Below, piece after piece: positions 16,638 through 26,632 of a stretch of 64,000 bases of DNA. The translations under genes and the position numbers were made by a program. Origin of the DNA: OLB11 sp041392835. Its GTDB lineage: Bacteria > Bacteroidota > Bacteroidia > Chitinophagales > Chitinophagaceae. Location: positions 385,074-449,073 of the forward strand of contig JAWKLF010000002.1 in assembly GCA_041392835.1 (NCBI GenBank), written 5' to 3'. Below the pieces are notes generated by a model. That model had not been told where the DNA came from, searched no databases, and saw nothing but the letters and a program-made list of their open reading frames with translations. Each line of letters begins with the position of its first letter. The first letter of the stretch is position 1.

Positions 16638-18305
16638 CTACCCTTGGCCCAATAGTTTTTTATATTTCGAAGCATCACTTAGAATTTGTATAGCCTCAGC
16701 TATATCTATATCTTCGTTGAGTTGATTTTGAATTCTCCCTTTCAGAAAATAATATCGTGTTACAATTTCGTCTTGTAGCAAGCGAAGTACTTCTGTTTTG
16801 TGTTTTAGTAAATCTTGTTTTTTATCTACCGACAATGCCTTTTGTAATTTTTCAAAATCATTTTTCACGCCTTCAAAATACGATTCCTTCTCGGCTGTTT
16901 CTTTGAATTTAAGCAATGCTTCCTCGGCTTTTGTATTATAAGAATAGTCTTTACCATCAAGCCAAGTTACAAAGTTATTAAAATCAGCATCACTTAGCTT
17001 AAATTCTTTAGGGTTGGCTATGCTTGGATTTTTGGCTACATACTGTGTAGCATAATCAAAGGCATAAGACTTGGTGATTAGTGTAGAAATAATTTGTAAA
17101 TTTTCCTTGGCCTGGGTACTTATATCGGGCTCTATGCCTCCACCATCCATAACCACTCTACCCGCTTTGGTTTTGAATTTACTTTTTAAAGAATCGGCTA
17201 CAGCTCCTACACTTCCATCTTCATTGCGGTGTGAATAATCTAGGGCTTGTATACAGCGTCCACTGGGTGTATAATATTTGGCTGTTGTTACTTTTAGCTT
17301 GGCATTAAAGGCTAGGTTTCGAGTAGTTTGTACGAGTCCTTTTCCAAAGCTACGTTGTCCTATCACAACACCTCTATCTAAATCTTGCAGCGTACCCGAA
17401 ACAATTTCAGAAGCTGATGCAGAGTTTTTATTAATCAAAACTACCAAAGGCATTTTATCATCCCATGCCGAATTTTTTGTTACATAGGTCTTATCCCACT
17501 CCGTGTTTTTACCTCTTGTGCTAACTACAAGCTGACCCGTGTTTAAAAATAAATTACACATATTCACAGCTTCTTCCAACAAACCGCCAGGATTGTACCT
17601 AAGGTCTAACACTAACGAGCGCATGCCAGGATTTGCCTTTTTTAAACTATCCAAAGCGGCCTTAACATAATACGTGCAACGGTCTGTAAACTGTGTCATT
17701 TTTACATAGGCTATATCTTGCTGAGGACCCAACATACATGCATAGGGCACGCTACTTACTTGTATTTCTTCTCTGGTAATAGTTTTAAGCGACTCTGTAT
17801 TTGTTATAGGGTCTTTAATTTTTAATTTAACGGTAGAACCCGGCGACCCTTTCAACAACGTACTAATGTCATCAACTTCTTTTCCTTTAGTAGATTTCCC
17901 GTCTATTTCCAAAATAAGATCGCCTGCTTTTAAGCCTGCTTTCACTACCGGACTATTCTCATAGGGTTCACTTATGGCTAAGTAGTCTTTTACTTTTCGA
18001 ATGGTACTACCTATACCTCCGTATTTTCCAGTCATCTGAAAACGATAGTCTTCTATATCTTCTTCGGTAATATATGTTGTATAAGGGTCCAACTCTTTCA
18101 ACATAGCATCAGTACCTGTTTTGAGCAGTTTTCCAGGTTGTATTTGATCTACATAATAAATATTTAATTCCTTAAACAAGGCATTAAATATTTCCATATT
18201 TTTTGAAATTTCAAAGTAATTATCTTGAACACTTTCTTGAGCATACGGTTGAAAAGAAAGTAAGCAAAAGAAAATAATTAAAAGTATATTCTTAAATGTG
18301 TACAT
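16638..18305 (-). CDS. S41 family carboxy-terminal processing peptidase (CtpA-like)
   Basis: The protein is 555 aa. It has a signal peptide (1-22), an N-terminal helical region, a PDZ domain at about 85-175 (KYGGIGSTIR, GDLILEIDGKS), then the S41 domain. The catalytic Ser is in NSASASEIV (about residue 300) and the Lys in RSFGKGLVQ, about 25 residues later. The C-terminal extension of about 170 residues is helical. It degrades periplasmic proteins with accessible C-termini. Confidence 0.92.
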   Translation of the reverse strand: MYTFKNILLIIFFCLLSFQPYAQESVQDNYFEISKNMEIFNALFKELNIYYVDQIQPGKLLKTGTDAMLKELDPYTTYITEEDIEDYRFQMTGKYGGIGSTIRKVKDYLAISEPYENSPVVKAGLKAGDLILEIDGKSTKGKEVDDISTLLKGSPGSTVKLKIKDPITNTESLKTITREEIQVSSVPYACMLGPQQDIAYVKMTQFTDRCTYYVKAALDSLKKANPGMRSLVLDLRYNPGGLLEEAVNMCNLFLNTGQLVVSTRGKNTEWDKTYVTKNSAWDDKMPLVVLINKNSASASEIVSGTLQDLDRGVVIGQRSFGKGLVQTTRNLAFNAKLKVTTAKYYTPSGRCIQALDYSHRNEDGSVGAVADSLKSKFKTKAGRVVMDGGGIEPDISTQAKENLQIISTLITKSYAFDYATQYVAKNPSIANPKEFKLSDADFNNFVTWLDGKDYSYNTKAEEALLKFKETAEKESYFEGVKNDFEKLQKALSVDKKQDLLKHKTEVLRLLQDEIVTRYYFLKGRIQNQLNEDIDIAEAIQILSDASKYKKLLGQG

Positions 18306-18403
18306 AGTAGCTGCAAGATACTATAAATTGTAGCTGGCTCTATAGTAGAGCAAAATAAAATCTGTTAAAAAAAACTATACTGCTGTAGTATCTAAGCATA
18401 TTT

Positions 18404-21400
18404 TTAATGCTTAATAACTTTAAATACTTGAGGTACCCCGTTGGCATAAAGTGTGACGTAATAAATACCACTTGCCAATTCACTCATGTGAATTGTTTCT
18501 ATAGGTTGTATAGAAAGTATCGTTTTTAAAATTATTCCTGCTGTATTACTTACTACAACTTTGTTTATGGCATCAATGCTTAGAATATTGAATTGCCCAT
18601 TGCTTACTGTTGGCACTATGATAGTGCTAGTATTTGTTCTATAAAAAAGATGCTTTGTTTCAGTATAAATAGCGTGCTTATCATGATATAGCAGTTTAAT
18701 TCTATAATAATTACTTCCATTTGAAAGCATGCTATCTGTATAAGAATACGTATTGCTTTCATTATTATTTTTTTCAGGAAAAATATAGGCTATTGTTTCA
18801 AATTGACTCATATCTGTGCTTTTTTCTATTTCATAGTGTTGCACATAGTCATCTTGATTGGTAGTAAACTCCAAAAGACCTTTTTGATTTTTTAAAAACA
18901 CATTTAATTCCACTTTCTCATTTCCTAAAACAAATACACATGGATAAACATTGAGATTATATACATTACTTGTGTCTTTACAGCCTACTGCATTTGAAAC
19001 AATTACAGACAAAGCATGATTGCCTGTGCCAAGACTTGATAGCAATAAATTTGCTCCTGTACCAACACTTGTATAAGGTGGTGCATTATCGTACCAATTT
19101 ATTGTATAAGCGCTTATATCGCCATTTATAGAACCCAATGGTATCCATATGGAACTTGTATCGCAAAGTGAATCGCAGCCAATAGGAAATAATGAGAGGT
19201 TGGGACTTTCAAACACTACCTGCTGATCTATAGCAGTACAACCAGTGATACCATCTGTAACTTGAACAATGTATGTACCTGCAGCCGAAGCAAGGCTTGT
19301 ACTATTTGTAGAAATAACAAATCCATTATACGACCAAGACCATGAGGGAACATTGGCATTTGAAATTGCACTGATTGTATATGTATTATTTGAACACATC
19401 AAAGAAGGACTGCCAACTACAGTGGTTGATATACTTGGAATTGCGTAAAAATCTACTAATAGTGAATCGCTTGATATACATCCATTACTTCCCAAAACTT
19501 GCACTTGTATAGTATGTAAACCTACTGTAAAAGGAGGAATACCCACCGTTCCATTTAATATATAAGAAGTAGAAGGTTGTATCACATTGTCTACACTCCA
19601 CATATAAAAACAAGTTGCACAGTTTGGAACCTCTATACTATATAAACTATTTTCACAAGTAGATCCCGTTTGAAAAAATGTAGTAGACGGTGATACCAAT
19701 ACATTTACTGACACAGTATCGCTAATGGCTAAACAGGTATTAGGGTCTTCGGCTATAAAATAATAATTTCCATTTTGCTTAGCTACATAACTTGAATTGA
19801 TAGCAGACGGAATAGGCACACCATTATTATACCATTGGTAATTTGTAAGCCCTGCACATCCTTGCAAAACAATAGAATCTCCAAAACAGAAGGTACTTGG
19901 AGAAGCATACGAGATTATACATGTGCTATTGGGATTAATTAAAATAGAATTGGTAAAAGTATCTACACAACCTAAATTGTTTTGAACTATATGCACAATA
20001 TTATACACACCATTGGCACTATATGCATGTGTAGTAGGGTCTGTATATGACGATGAAGCATCTCCAAAATCCCAGAAATGTGTTGGATAGCTATAGGTGC
20101 TTGTGAAGAGTACAGGAGTATTTATGCAAGCACTATTTGTTACAAAGTCTGCATCGGGCAAACTAATCACTATAGTATCTAAAAAACTTGCCACACAGGC
20201 GTTTGAAGATATGCAAAACTGATTTATGATATATGTGCCACTTTGAGAAAATGTAATTATAGGATTTGGTAATGATGGATTATTAATACTTGCAACTGTA
20301 GGTGACACGGTTATATTATTAGGATAATCGCCTACATAATAGGAATATGCATTTATTGTGTTGGGCGCAAATACATTTGACTGATCTGTAATACTTATAA
20401 TACCACAACTATCAACATATATAAAACCCCCAATAACATCTACCAATGCACTTGTGTCTTTACAAACATTGCAAATGCTTGAATTGGGCAATAATACATC
20501 TGCACAGACCTTAAAAAGTTTATATCCAAGACTTGTGTATGTTTTTGTTGTTAGTCCACTTAGTACACTATTATCATCAAGATGTGTAATAGTTTCAGTA
20601 CCTGATAAAATACTTGCTCCCAATGGAGCTGATGCCACTACAGATAAGCTAAATGGATTGCATTGTGACACATTCGTAATATTGATTGAAGCACCACAAG
20701 AATTATTTGTGCCAGTACCTCCGCCTGCCGATCCAGTACAGTTTAATATAGTAACAGTAATGGTATTTGAACTTACCGTGCAACCTAAATAAGAAACATC
20801 GCAATAAAAAACATAAGTTCCCAATGCATTGACAAAACAAGGCGCTGCGGCATTCACTGCAAGCGATGAGCCAGTTCCTACAGGTGTAGCATTCATATAC
20901 CACTGATACGAATAGCCTGCGCCTGTCAAAGCAGACAAAGTCATATTGGGTAAATTTGAAATGCAATATTGCAAAATAGAAGAAGCCGTAATTTGTGCAT
21001 TAGGCAATCCATTCGATGTAATCTGATAGCTTGCTTCAACTGTACAACCGGTGTTATTATAATTAGAAATTTGAACACTATAATGACCTGCTAAGTCCAA
21101 AGCTGTTAAACTTGATAAGACATTACTTTGACTTGGAGAAATTGGATGTTCTAAACATGACCACAAATAAGTGCCGGTGCCACTCACAGTTAAATTAACA
21201 CCTCCTCCACACAAACTTCCTGAAGCAGTTATGTTTGGCGTGAGTGGTTCATTGATTTGTATAGCTATTGAATCCTTATTGCAAATTCCGTAATGAAGAA
21301 ATACTGTTGTACTTGAACCCGGATTATTGCTACCATGCCATTTTATCTGTACGGTGTCAGTACCCTGTCCGCTTATTATAGTTGCTAAATTTGATGGAGT

Positions 21401-23245
21401 CACGTACCAATTAAAATTTCCTGAGTTAATATTTGAAATGGTATATGTTTCTATAGCATCTGCACATACATTTACATTGCCTAAAACGTTTGGTACAGGA
21501 TATGAATATAGTGTTTTGCTCAATGTATTACTAACGCAATTGGAAGGTAAGGCTGTTTGAAAAACCGAAATTGAATAAGGTCCTGTATTATTCCAACTTA
21601 TTTGAATCGAATCATTGTTGGGTGCTAAGGATATAAAACTCCCTCCTAATACTGTCCATGTATATACTCCAGAAGCATTTGAGTTTGCTGCATAAATTTG
21701 TATAGCACCAGGACAAATACTATCTGTTCCAGAAATACCAGCTAGTATTGGCGCAGCTAATACCTGTACTTCATAACTTGCTTCTTCGCATACCAAAGAT
21801 GGGTTGACTGCATTAGCCGTAATTGTATATGTACCAGCACTAAGCCAAGATACACTAATATTACTTGTACCATTGCCCGTATTAATAGTATTTCCGCCTG
21901 GGCTTATAGACCATGATGATGCTATGGGTGTGTTAGCAGGGATGTTGAATGAAAAATAATTTTTTATAGTTCCTTCACATACAATTTTTGGTCCACTTAT
22001 TTCTAAATTTGGCAAAACCTCTACAACAAGGGTCGCATTTCCACCACACTGCAACGTGGTGTCATAATATGATACTGAAATAGTATGGCTACCAAAATTA
22101 GTCCAATATACTCCTATAGAGCTTGTGTTCGTATTGTTACCTGTAATAGTACCACCACTGCTTAAACTCCAGGTGTAACTTGTGCCTGGCCATGTAGGCA
22201 AACTATAGGTAGCACTGGCATTGATACATACTGTATCCAAGCCAGAAATAGAATAACTACTTGGAATTATTGGTATATCGTATGTAGTACCTTGCGGGCA
22301 ATAAGTTGTAGAGCAAGCACTCGCTATTAATTGCAAGCTACCCTGAGGGTTACCACTACCCCATGCCACTTGCACACACGAAGTATTGTTAGAGCCTATT
22401 ATGGAACCTCCTACTACACTCCAATTATACGAAGAACAAATAGCAGCTGTGCAATAGGTATTCGTGTCTCCTGCACATACAGTGGCTATGCATTCAATAT
22501 CAGGACCACTGAGTGGATCTATTGTAATAGTTTGACAAACCGAATCCATACAATTTAGACAAGGGCCTACCTGTCCTATTGGGATAGAACTTGGTGGCAT
22601 ATTGTTACTTACAAAAAGACAAACTGTATATGTACCTGGATTCTCATAAGCATGGCTAGGGTTGGAGCCTAATGCAGTATATCCGTCACCAAAATCCCAA
22701 TAGTAGGTCAATGCACCTATAGTAGCATTCGAATTAAATTGTATCGTGGTTGGATTATTAAAACAGGCGGGCTGTGGCACTGCAAAAAAAGATGCAGTAG
22801 GATTATTTGTCAATGCAAATTTTAATAATATAGTATCTATACAAGGTGGCCCCATGGTGTTGCCCGGAATACTAAATGCTATGAGTACCGATCCTGTACT
22901 TGCAGCTCCCCACTGTACAGTTATGGTATTTCCAGCCGTGTTGACCAATGCACCACCCGATACTATTACAGAATCAATAGAAAAAACTGAATAGGTGCAT
23001 AAATTTCCTTGAACAAAAACAGACTCCGGATTAATAACATATTTCATTGTGCTGTTTTTGCAGGCTGTAAATAAATCAGTTGCTGGATTTGTAAAGTAAT
23101 TACTGACTGAATCTTTATCTATAACTTTATTATTACAATTGATGGTATCGTTAATTAGAATATGTATGGGGCAAGGCGGGCACTGCTGAGCTTGTAGTAT
23201 TTGCAGCGCAAATAATAATGGAAAAAATAAAAAATGGAATTTCAT
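18404..23245 (-). CDS. Very large T9SS-secreted PKD/Ig-like repeat protein
   Basis: The protein is 1613 aa with a signal peptide (1-19). Two clear PKD domains carry the WDFGD motif (near residue 185 and near 1060). Many Ig-like or PKD-like repeats of about 85-95 residues lie between them, each starting with a variant of CxGxxxxY and containing TWxxxGGxI-like strands. The tail (about 1450-1613) has a beta-sandwich with YRIKLLYHD, then a type A sorting domain (VSNGQFNI, later LASGIYYVTLY). It is probably a surface adhesin or gliding-related protein. The long single ORF without neighbours indicates monocistronic expression. Confidence 0.85.
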   Translation of the reverse strand: MKFHFLFFPLLFALQILQAQQCPPCPIHILINDTINCNNKVIDKDSVSNYFTNPATDLFTACKNSTMKYVINPESVFVQGNLCTYSVFSIDSVIVSGGALVNTAGNTITVQWGAASTGSVLIAFSIPGNTMGPPCIDTILLKFALTNNPTASFFAVPQPACFNNPTTIQFNSNATIGALTYYWDFGDGYTALGSNPSHAYENPGTYTVCLFVSNNMPPSSIPIGQVGPCLNCMDSVCQTITIDPLSGPDIECIATVCAGDTNTYCTAAICSSYNWSVVGGSIIGSNNTSCVQVAWGSGNPQGSLQLIASACSTTYCPQGTTYDIPIIPSSYSISGLDTVCINASATYSLPTWPGTSYTWSLSSGGTITGNNTNTSSIGVYWTNFGSHTISVSYYDTTLQCGGNATLVVEVLPNLEISGPKIVCEGTIKNYFSFNIPANTPIASSWSISPGGNTINTGNGTSNISVSWLSAGTYTITANAVNPSLVCEEASYEVQVLAAPILAGISGTDSICPGAIQIYAANSNASGVYTWTVLGGSFISLAPNNDSIQISWNNTGPYSISVFQTALPSNCVSNTLSKTLYSYPVPNVLGNVNVCADAIETYTISNINSGNFNWYVTPSNLATIISGQGTDTVQIKWHGSNNPGSSTTVFLHYGICNKDSIAIQINEPLTPNITASGSLCGGGVNLTVSGTGTYLWSCLEHPISPSQSNVLSSLTALDLAGHYSVQISNYNNTGCTVEASYQITSNGLPNAQITASSILQYCISNLPNMTLSALTGAGYSYQWYMNATPVGTGSSLAVNAAAPCFVNALGTYVFYCDVSYLGCTVSSNTITVTILNCTGSAGGGTGTNNSCGASINITNVSQCNPFSLSVVASAPLGASILSGTETITHLDDNSVLSGLTTKTYTSLGYKLFKVCADVLLPNSSICNVCKDTSALVDVIGGFIYVDSCGIISITDQSNVFAPNTINAYSYYVGDYPNNITVSPTVASINNPSLPNPIITFSQSGTYIINQFCISSNACVASFLDTIVISLPDADFVTNSACINTPVLFTSTYSYPTHFWDFGDASSSYTDPTTHAYSANGVYNIVHIVQNNLGCVDTFTNSILINPNSTCIISYASPSTFCFGDSIVLQGCAGLTNYQWYNNGVPIPSAINSSYVAKQNGNYYFIAEDPNTCLAISDTVSVNVLVSPSTTFFQTGSTCENSLYSIEVPNCATCFYMWSVDNVIQPSTSYILNGTVGIPPFTVGLHTIQVQVLGSNGCISSDSLLVDFYAIPSISTTVVGSPSLMCSNNTYTISAISNANVPSWSWSYNGFVISTNSTSLASAAGTYIVQVTDGITGCTAIDQQVVFESPNLSLFPIGCDSLCDTSSIWIPLGSINGDISAYTINWYDNAPPYTSVGTGANLLLSSLGTGNHALSVIVSNAVGCKDTSNVYNLNVYPCVFVLGNEKVELNVFLKNQKGLLEFTTNQDDYVQHYEIEKSTDMSQFETIAYIFPEKNNNESNTYSYTDSMLSNGSNYYRIKLLYHDKHAIYTETKHLFYRTNTSTIIVPTVSNGQFNILSIDAINKVVVSNTAGIILKTILSIQPIETIHMSELASGIYYVTLYANGVPQVFKVIKH

Positions 23246-23345
23246 AGTATAAGGTTTCCATAAAGATAGTAAAGCCTTATTCTAATGTCAAGTTTATAAC
23301 AATACTATATCCATGAAATGTAATTTATACTCGTTAAAACCCGAA

Positions 23346-24365
23346 TTATGTATGTTGAATTATTGTTCGAATAGGGAATGGTATTTCAATTCCTTCTTGG
23401 GCAAAACGGCTATGAATATTTTTTACCAACAAACTACGTATAGGCAAATTATTTGAATACGATATCACTTGATAATAAACTCTAACTTGTATACTACTAT
23501 CTCCAAAATTTGTAAATACAATGCTTGGTTTATAATCTGCTACTGCTCCTTCAGTTTTTTGCATAATATTTTGAACAATGTCTTTACAAACTGTTTCTAC
23601 ATGTTCTAAATTGCTTGTATAGGCAACGCCTACTTCTATATAGTTTGTGATATAGTTATTCTGAATATCAAAATTTTCTATTATAGAACTATTCAATTTT
23701 TGATTGGGGATAACCACAATATTATTACTAAAGGTTTCTATCGTTGTATTGCGCCATGTAATATCACGAATAAACCCTTTCTTACCATTTTCTAATTCTA
23801 TAAAATCGCCAATATTGGTTTTGCCACTACTCAATATTTGAATGCCTGCAAATAAGTTGCTCAATGTTTCTTGCAAGGCCAATGCAACTGCCAAACCTCC
23901 TACACCCAATGCTGTAAGAATAGGCGTTATTTTTATATCATATTCTTGCAAAATAAAGATGAGTCCTATTACATAGGTTATAAAAATTACAATATTGCTA
24001 AGTATAGAACTTTCTGGTATGGCTGAATCTTTTTGGGAAGCAGAAATTTTGGTCATTCCTCCAAAAATTTTACTTAGAGCCATACTAATTGTGAAAATAA
24101 ATATGGCTTTCAATGTATTTTCTATCCACCAAAATTGTTTTTCGGCTATGCCCAATTGATCTATAAAAGAAAGTATAGCTATAAGCAAACACCAAAAAAT
24201 AATCCAACGCTTAAAAACGTCTACTATAAGGTCATCACTTTTCCATTTAGTTTTTTTACTGAGCCTTGCCAATATTTTGGTCAAAATAAATTTTAAAGCT
24301 ATCCCAACAAACAAGGCTATTCCTAATGGCAAAAGGATTTTATCTAATATAATTTCAGTATTCAT
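23346..24365 (-). CDS. Small-conductance mechanosensitive ion channel (MscS family)
   Basis: The protein is 339 aa. Four hydrophobic segments lie in residues 10-160. The pore-lining helix GVGGLAVALALQETLSNLFAG (split by Gly and Ala as in MscS TM3) is followed by the beta domain GDFIELENGKKGFIRDITWR and NNIVVIPNQKL, then the alpha/beta C-terminal domain. It opens under membrane tension to release solutes in hypo-osmotic shock. It follows the nucleotidyltransferase gene by 39 bp on the same strand. Confidence 0.92.
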   Translation of the reverse strand: MNTEIILDKILLPLGIALFVGIALKFILTKILARLSKKTKWKSDDLIVDVFKRWIIFWCLLIAILSFIDQLGIAEKQFWWIENTLKAIFIFTISMALSKIFGGMTKISASQKDSAIPESSILSNIVIFITYVIGLIFILQEYDIKITPILTALGVGGLAVALALQETLSNLFAGIQILSSGKTNIGDFIELENGKKGFIRDITWRNTTIETFSNNIVVIPNQKLNSSIIENFDIQNNYITNYIEVGVAYTSNLEHVETVCKDIVQNIMQKTEGAVADYKPSIVFTNFGDSSIQVRVYYQVISYSNNLPIRSLLVKNIHSRFAQEGIEIPFPIRTIIQHT

Positions 24366-24404
24366 GAAAGAAGTCGGTTTTGAAATAAAGAAATGGAAAC
24401 AAAA

Positions 24405-25121
24405 TTATAGAAAATATTTTTCTGCTTCTTTGAGTTTTTCTACACTCCCTATATCCATCAACAGATCTTGGGAATGGTCATATCCCATGAAGGTATGTTT
24501 TTTTGCCAACATAAGATACATATCTATCATAGAAAATTTACCACTTAAGGTGTTTATTTCAAATATGGCAGGTGATATTATGTGTATACCTGAAAAAGCA
24601 TAGGGTGTAAGATGTATATTTTCTATACATTTTATCTCCTCCATAGTTTTATTATTTCGCCATCCACAAAGTTTCATCTCATCATCAAACAAAAGATTTC
24701 TACTACTTTCTCTTTGGCTAATAGCCAAGGTTGCTAAGGATTGTTTGGATTCGTGATAAGCAAACATTTGTTTCAGATCTAAAGTGGTTAAGATGTCCGC
24801 ATTCATTAATACAAATGCTTTATTGTCATCAAAAAACCATGAGGCTTTTTGCAATCCACCTCCAGTCTCCAACACTTCATCTTCTTCATTTGAGATTTCA
24901 ATTCGTATGTCAAAATTTTTTTGAAGATGAATAAAATCAATAATTTGCTGAGCAAAGTGATGTACATTAATAATTATTTCTTGTACACCAAATGATTTAA
25001 GGTATTCAATATTTCGCTGCAAAGCTGGCTTATTGTTGACAGGCACTAAGGCTTTGGGATGTTTTTCGGTAAAAGGTTTTAATCTGGTTCCGAGTCCTGC
25101 TGCCAATATCATAGCTTTCAT
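24405..25121 (-). CDS. Sugar-phosphate nucleotidyltransferase (MurU/RmlA-like)
   Basis: The protein is 238 aa. The N-terminal MKAMILAAGLGTRLKP is the nucleotide-binding loop. PKALVPVNNKPAL follows, and VLMNADIL near residue 105 holds the metal-binding Asp. The length fits the short MurU-type enzymes that make NDP-sugars from NTP and sugar-1-phosphate. The sugar cannot be told from the sequence. It starts 16 bp after the CNNM-type gene. Confidence 0.85.
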   Translation of the reverse strand: MKAMILAAGLGTRLKPFTEKHPKALVPVNNKPALQRNIEYLKSFGVQEIIINVHHFAQQIIDFIHLQKNFDIRIEISNEEDEVLETGGGLQKASWFFDDNKAFVLMNADILTTLDLKQMFAYHESKQSLATLAISQRESSRNLLFDDEMKLCGWRNNKTMEEIKCIENIHLTPYAFSGIHIISPAIFEINTLSGKFSMIDMYLMLAKKHTFMGYDHSQDLLMDIGSVEKLKEAEKYFL

Positions 25122-25137
25122 AAATCGCTTTCTATTT

Positions 25138-26393
25138 TTAAGACGTATGTAATACTTTTAGCTTTACGGTTTCTATGATTTTTTCATTGCTTTGCATAAT
25201 GGTAAATTCATGATTGCCAATAATAATTTTTTCGTTTATTGCAGGCACTGATTCATGATTTTCTATTATATAACCGGATAATGTTTCTGCATCTTCTATA
25301 GGCAAATCAAGTTTGTATTTTTCATTAATATATTCTACCTCTAATCGGCCTGAAAATAAAAAATCGGTAGCAGACAACTGTCTATCGACATATTGTTCAT
25401 TATCATATTCATCTTCTATTTCACCAAAAATTTCTTCAAGCAAATCTTCCATAGTAACAATGCCAGCTGTGCCACCAAATTCATCTATAACCCATGCTAT
25501 ACTTTTGCGTTCTTTAGTAAATTGGTTTAGCAAGTCAACAGCATTCATCGTTTCTGGTATAGCTGCTATAGCATGCAAGGTAGATTTGATATTTTGTGGC
25601 GAACGAATAAAATCTAAGTGATGCAAATAGCCCACTATATTATCTATAGTGCCATCATATACCAGTATTTTAGATAGTCTAGATTCAATAAATTTCTTTT
25701 TACTTCTTCCAAAGGAGTTTCTATGCTTACTGCTTCTATTTCATTTCTTGGAATATGGCATTCTCTAATTTTTACTTGCGATAAGGATAATGCGTTTTCA
25801 AACAGTTCGGTATTTATATCTTGTTCATCTGTTTCGTTGCCTGTTCGCATTTGTTTGATATAATGCTCTAAATCAATTCGGGAATAAATTGTTTTTTCGG
25901 AATGAATTCTGACATTAAATAAATATTTTAATATGCCCGTTGAGATTTTTACAAAAAGTTGTGCTATTGGATATAGCAAAATATAAAATAGCTGTATTGG
26001 AATAGTAAAAAATGCCAATGACGATTCTGGCTTTGCATTAAAAAGTGCTTTAGGGATAAATTCGCCTATCACTAATACAATTATAGTAGCAATAATAGTA
26101 TCTAAAAATAAACGAGCAAATTCATTGTGTAAACCGATGTATTCAAAAAGCTGATCGGTTAACTCGGTCATTAAAAAACCATAAATAACCAAAAATATAT
26201 TGAGCCCTACCAAGCTAGTACCTATAAAAGTGGCAGGATTTTCCATAAACTTGGAAAGTACCTTGCCAGCATATGTGCCTTGTTTTTTTCGTAGTTCAAT
26301 ATTCAATTTATTGCTGGATACAAAGGCTATTTCAACCCCCGAAAAAAAACCAATAAATAATAAGCAAATTATTACGCCTGTTAAAATCATCAT
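25138..26393 (-). pseudogene. CNNM/CorC (hemolysin-type) membrane protein, frameshifted
   Basis: One CNNM-type protein is split across two frames. The upstream part (25644-26393) has the DUF21 membrane domain (four hydrophobic segments, residues 1-160) and the start of the CBS pair. The downstream part (25138-25635) has the second CBS motif (AWVIDEFGGTAGIVTMEDLLEEI) and a complete CorC_HlyC domain. Adding one base near 25690-25693 restores RNFIESRLSKILVYDGTIDN into VGYLH without a gap, giving about 418 aa, the normal length. GldE of gliding bacteria belongs to this family, but gldD is not adjacent. The cause may be a sequencing error or a genuine recent lesion, since both halves are otherwise well kept. 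Confidence 0.88.
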
Positions 26394-26401
26394 AGATTAA
26401 A

Positions 26402-26409
26402 CAAAGATA
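26402..26409 (-). promoter_or_regulatory. -7 box of the CNNM-type gene
   Basis: On the minus strand TATCTTTG is an exact TAnnTTTG match, 8 nt before the start codon at 26393. It predicts a very short or absent 5' leader. Confidence 0.5.
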
Positions 26410-26410
26410 A

Positions 26411-26441
26411 AAAAAAGAGGAGATATAATCTCCTCCTTTTT
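26411..26441. terminator. Bidirectional terminator-like hairpin in a divergent intergenic region
   Basis: GAGGAGAT (26417-26424), loop ATA, ATCTCCTC (26428-26435). An A run precedes it and a T run follows, so it could terminate in both directions. It lies between two divergent genes and just upstream of the predicted CNNM promoter, where no upstream gene needs it. It may be left over from a lost gene. Confidence 0.65.
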
Positions 26442-26591
26442 CATTTTAAAACACCCTTTTGCAATAAACCCTTTTAAAACAAAAAACAATTATATAGACG
26501 TATGCACTGTAATAAAAGTTAGTAAAAAAGATAAAAAAAAATTAGCTAAAGGTAAAAGATGTGATTTTTGCGGTAAATGTTCCACACATTG

Positions 26592-26626
26592 TTTGCAAAG
26601 CAAGCTAATTTCTAAGTGTATCTTTA
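26592..26626 (+). promoter_or_regulatory. Predicted promoter of moaA, near-leaderless
   Basis: TTTG (26592-26595), a 23-nt spacer, then TATCTTTA (26619-26626). The -7 box ends 6 nt before the moaA ATG at 26633. Confidence 0.45.
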
Positions 26627-26632
26627 CAGCGT

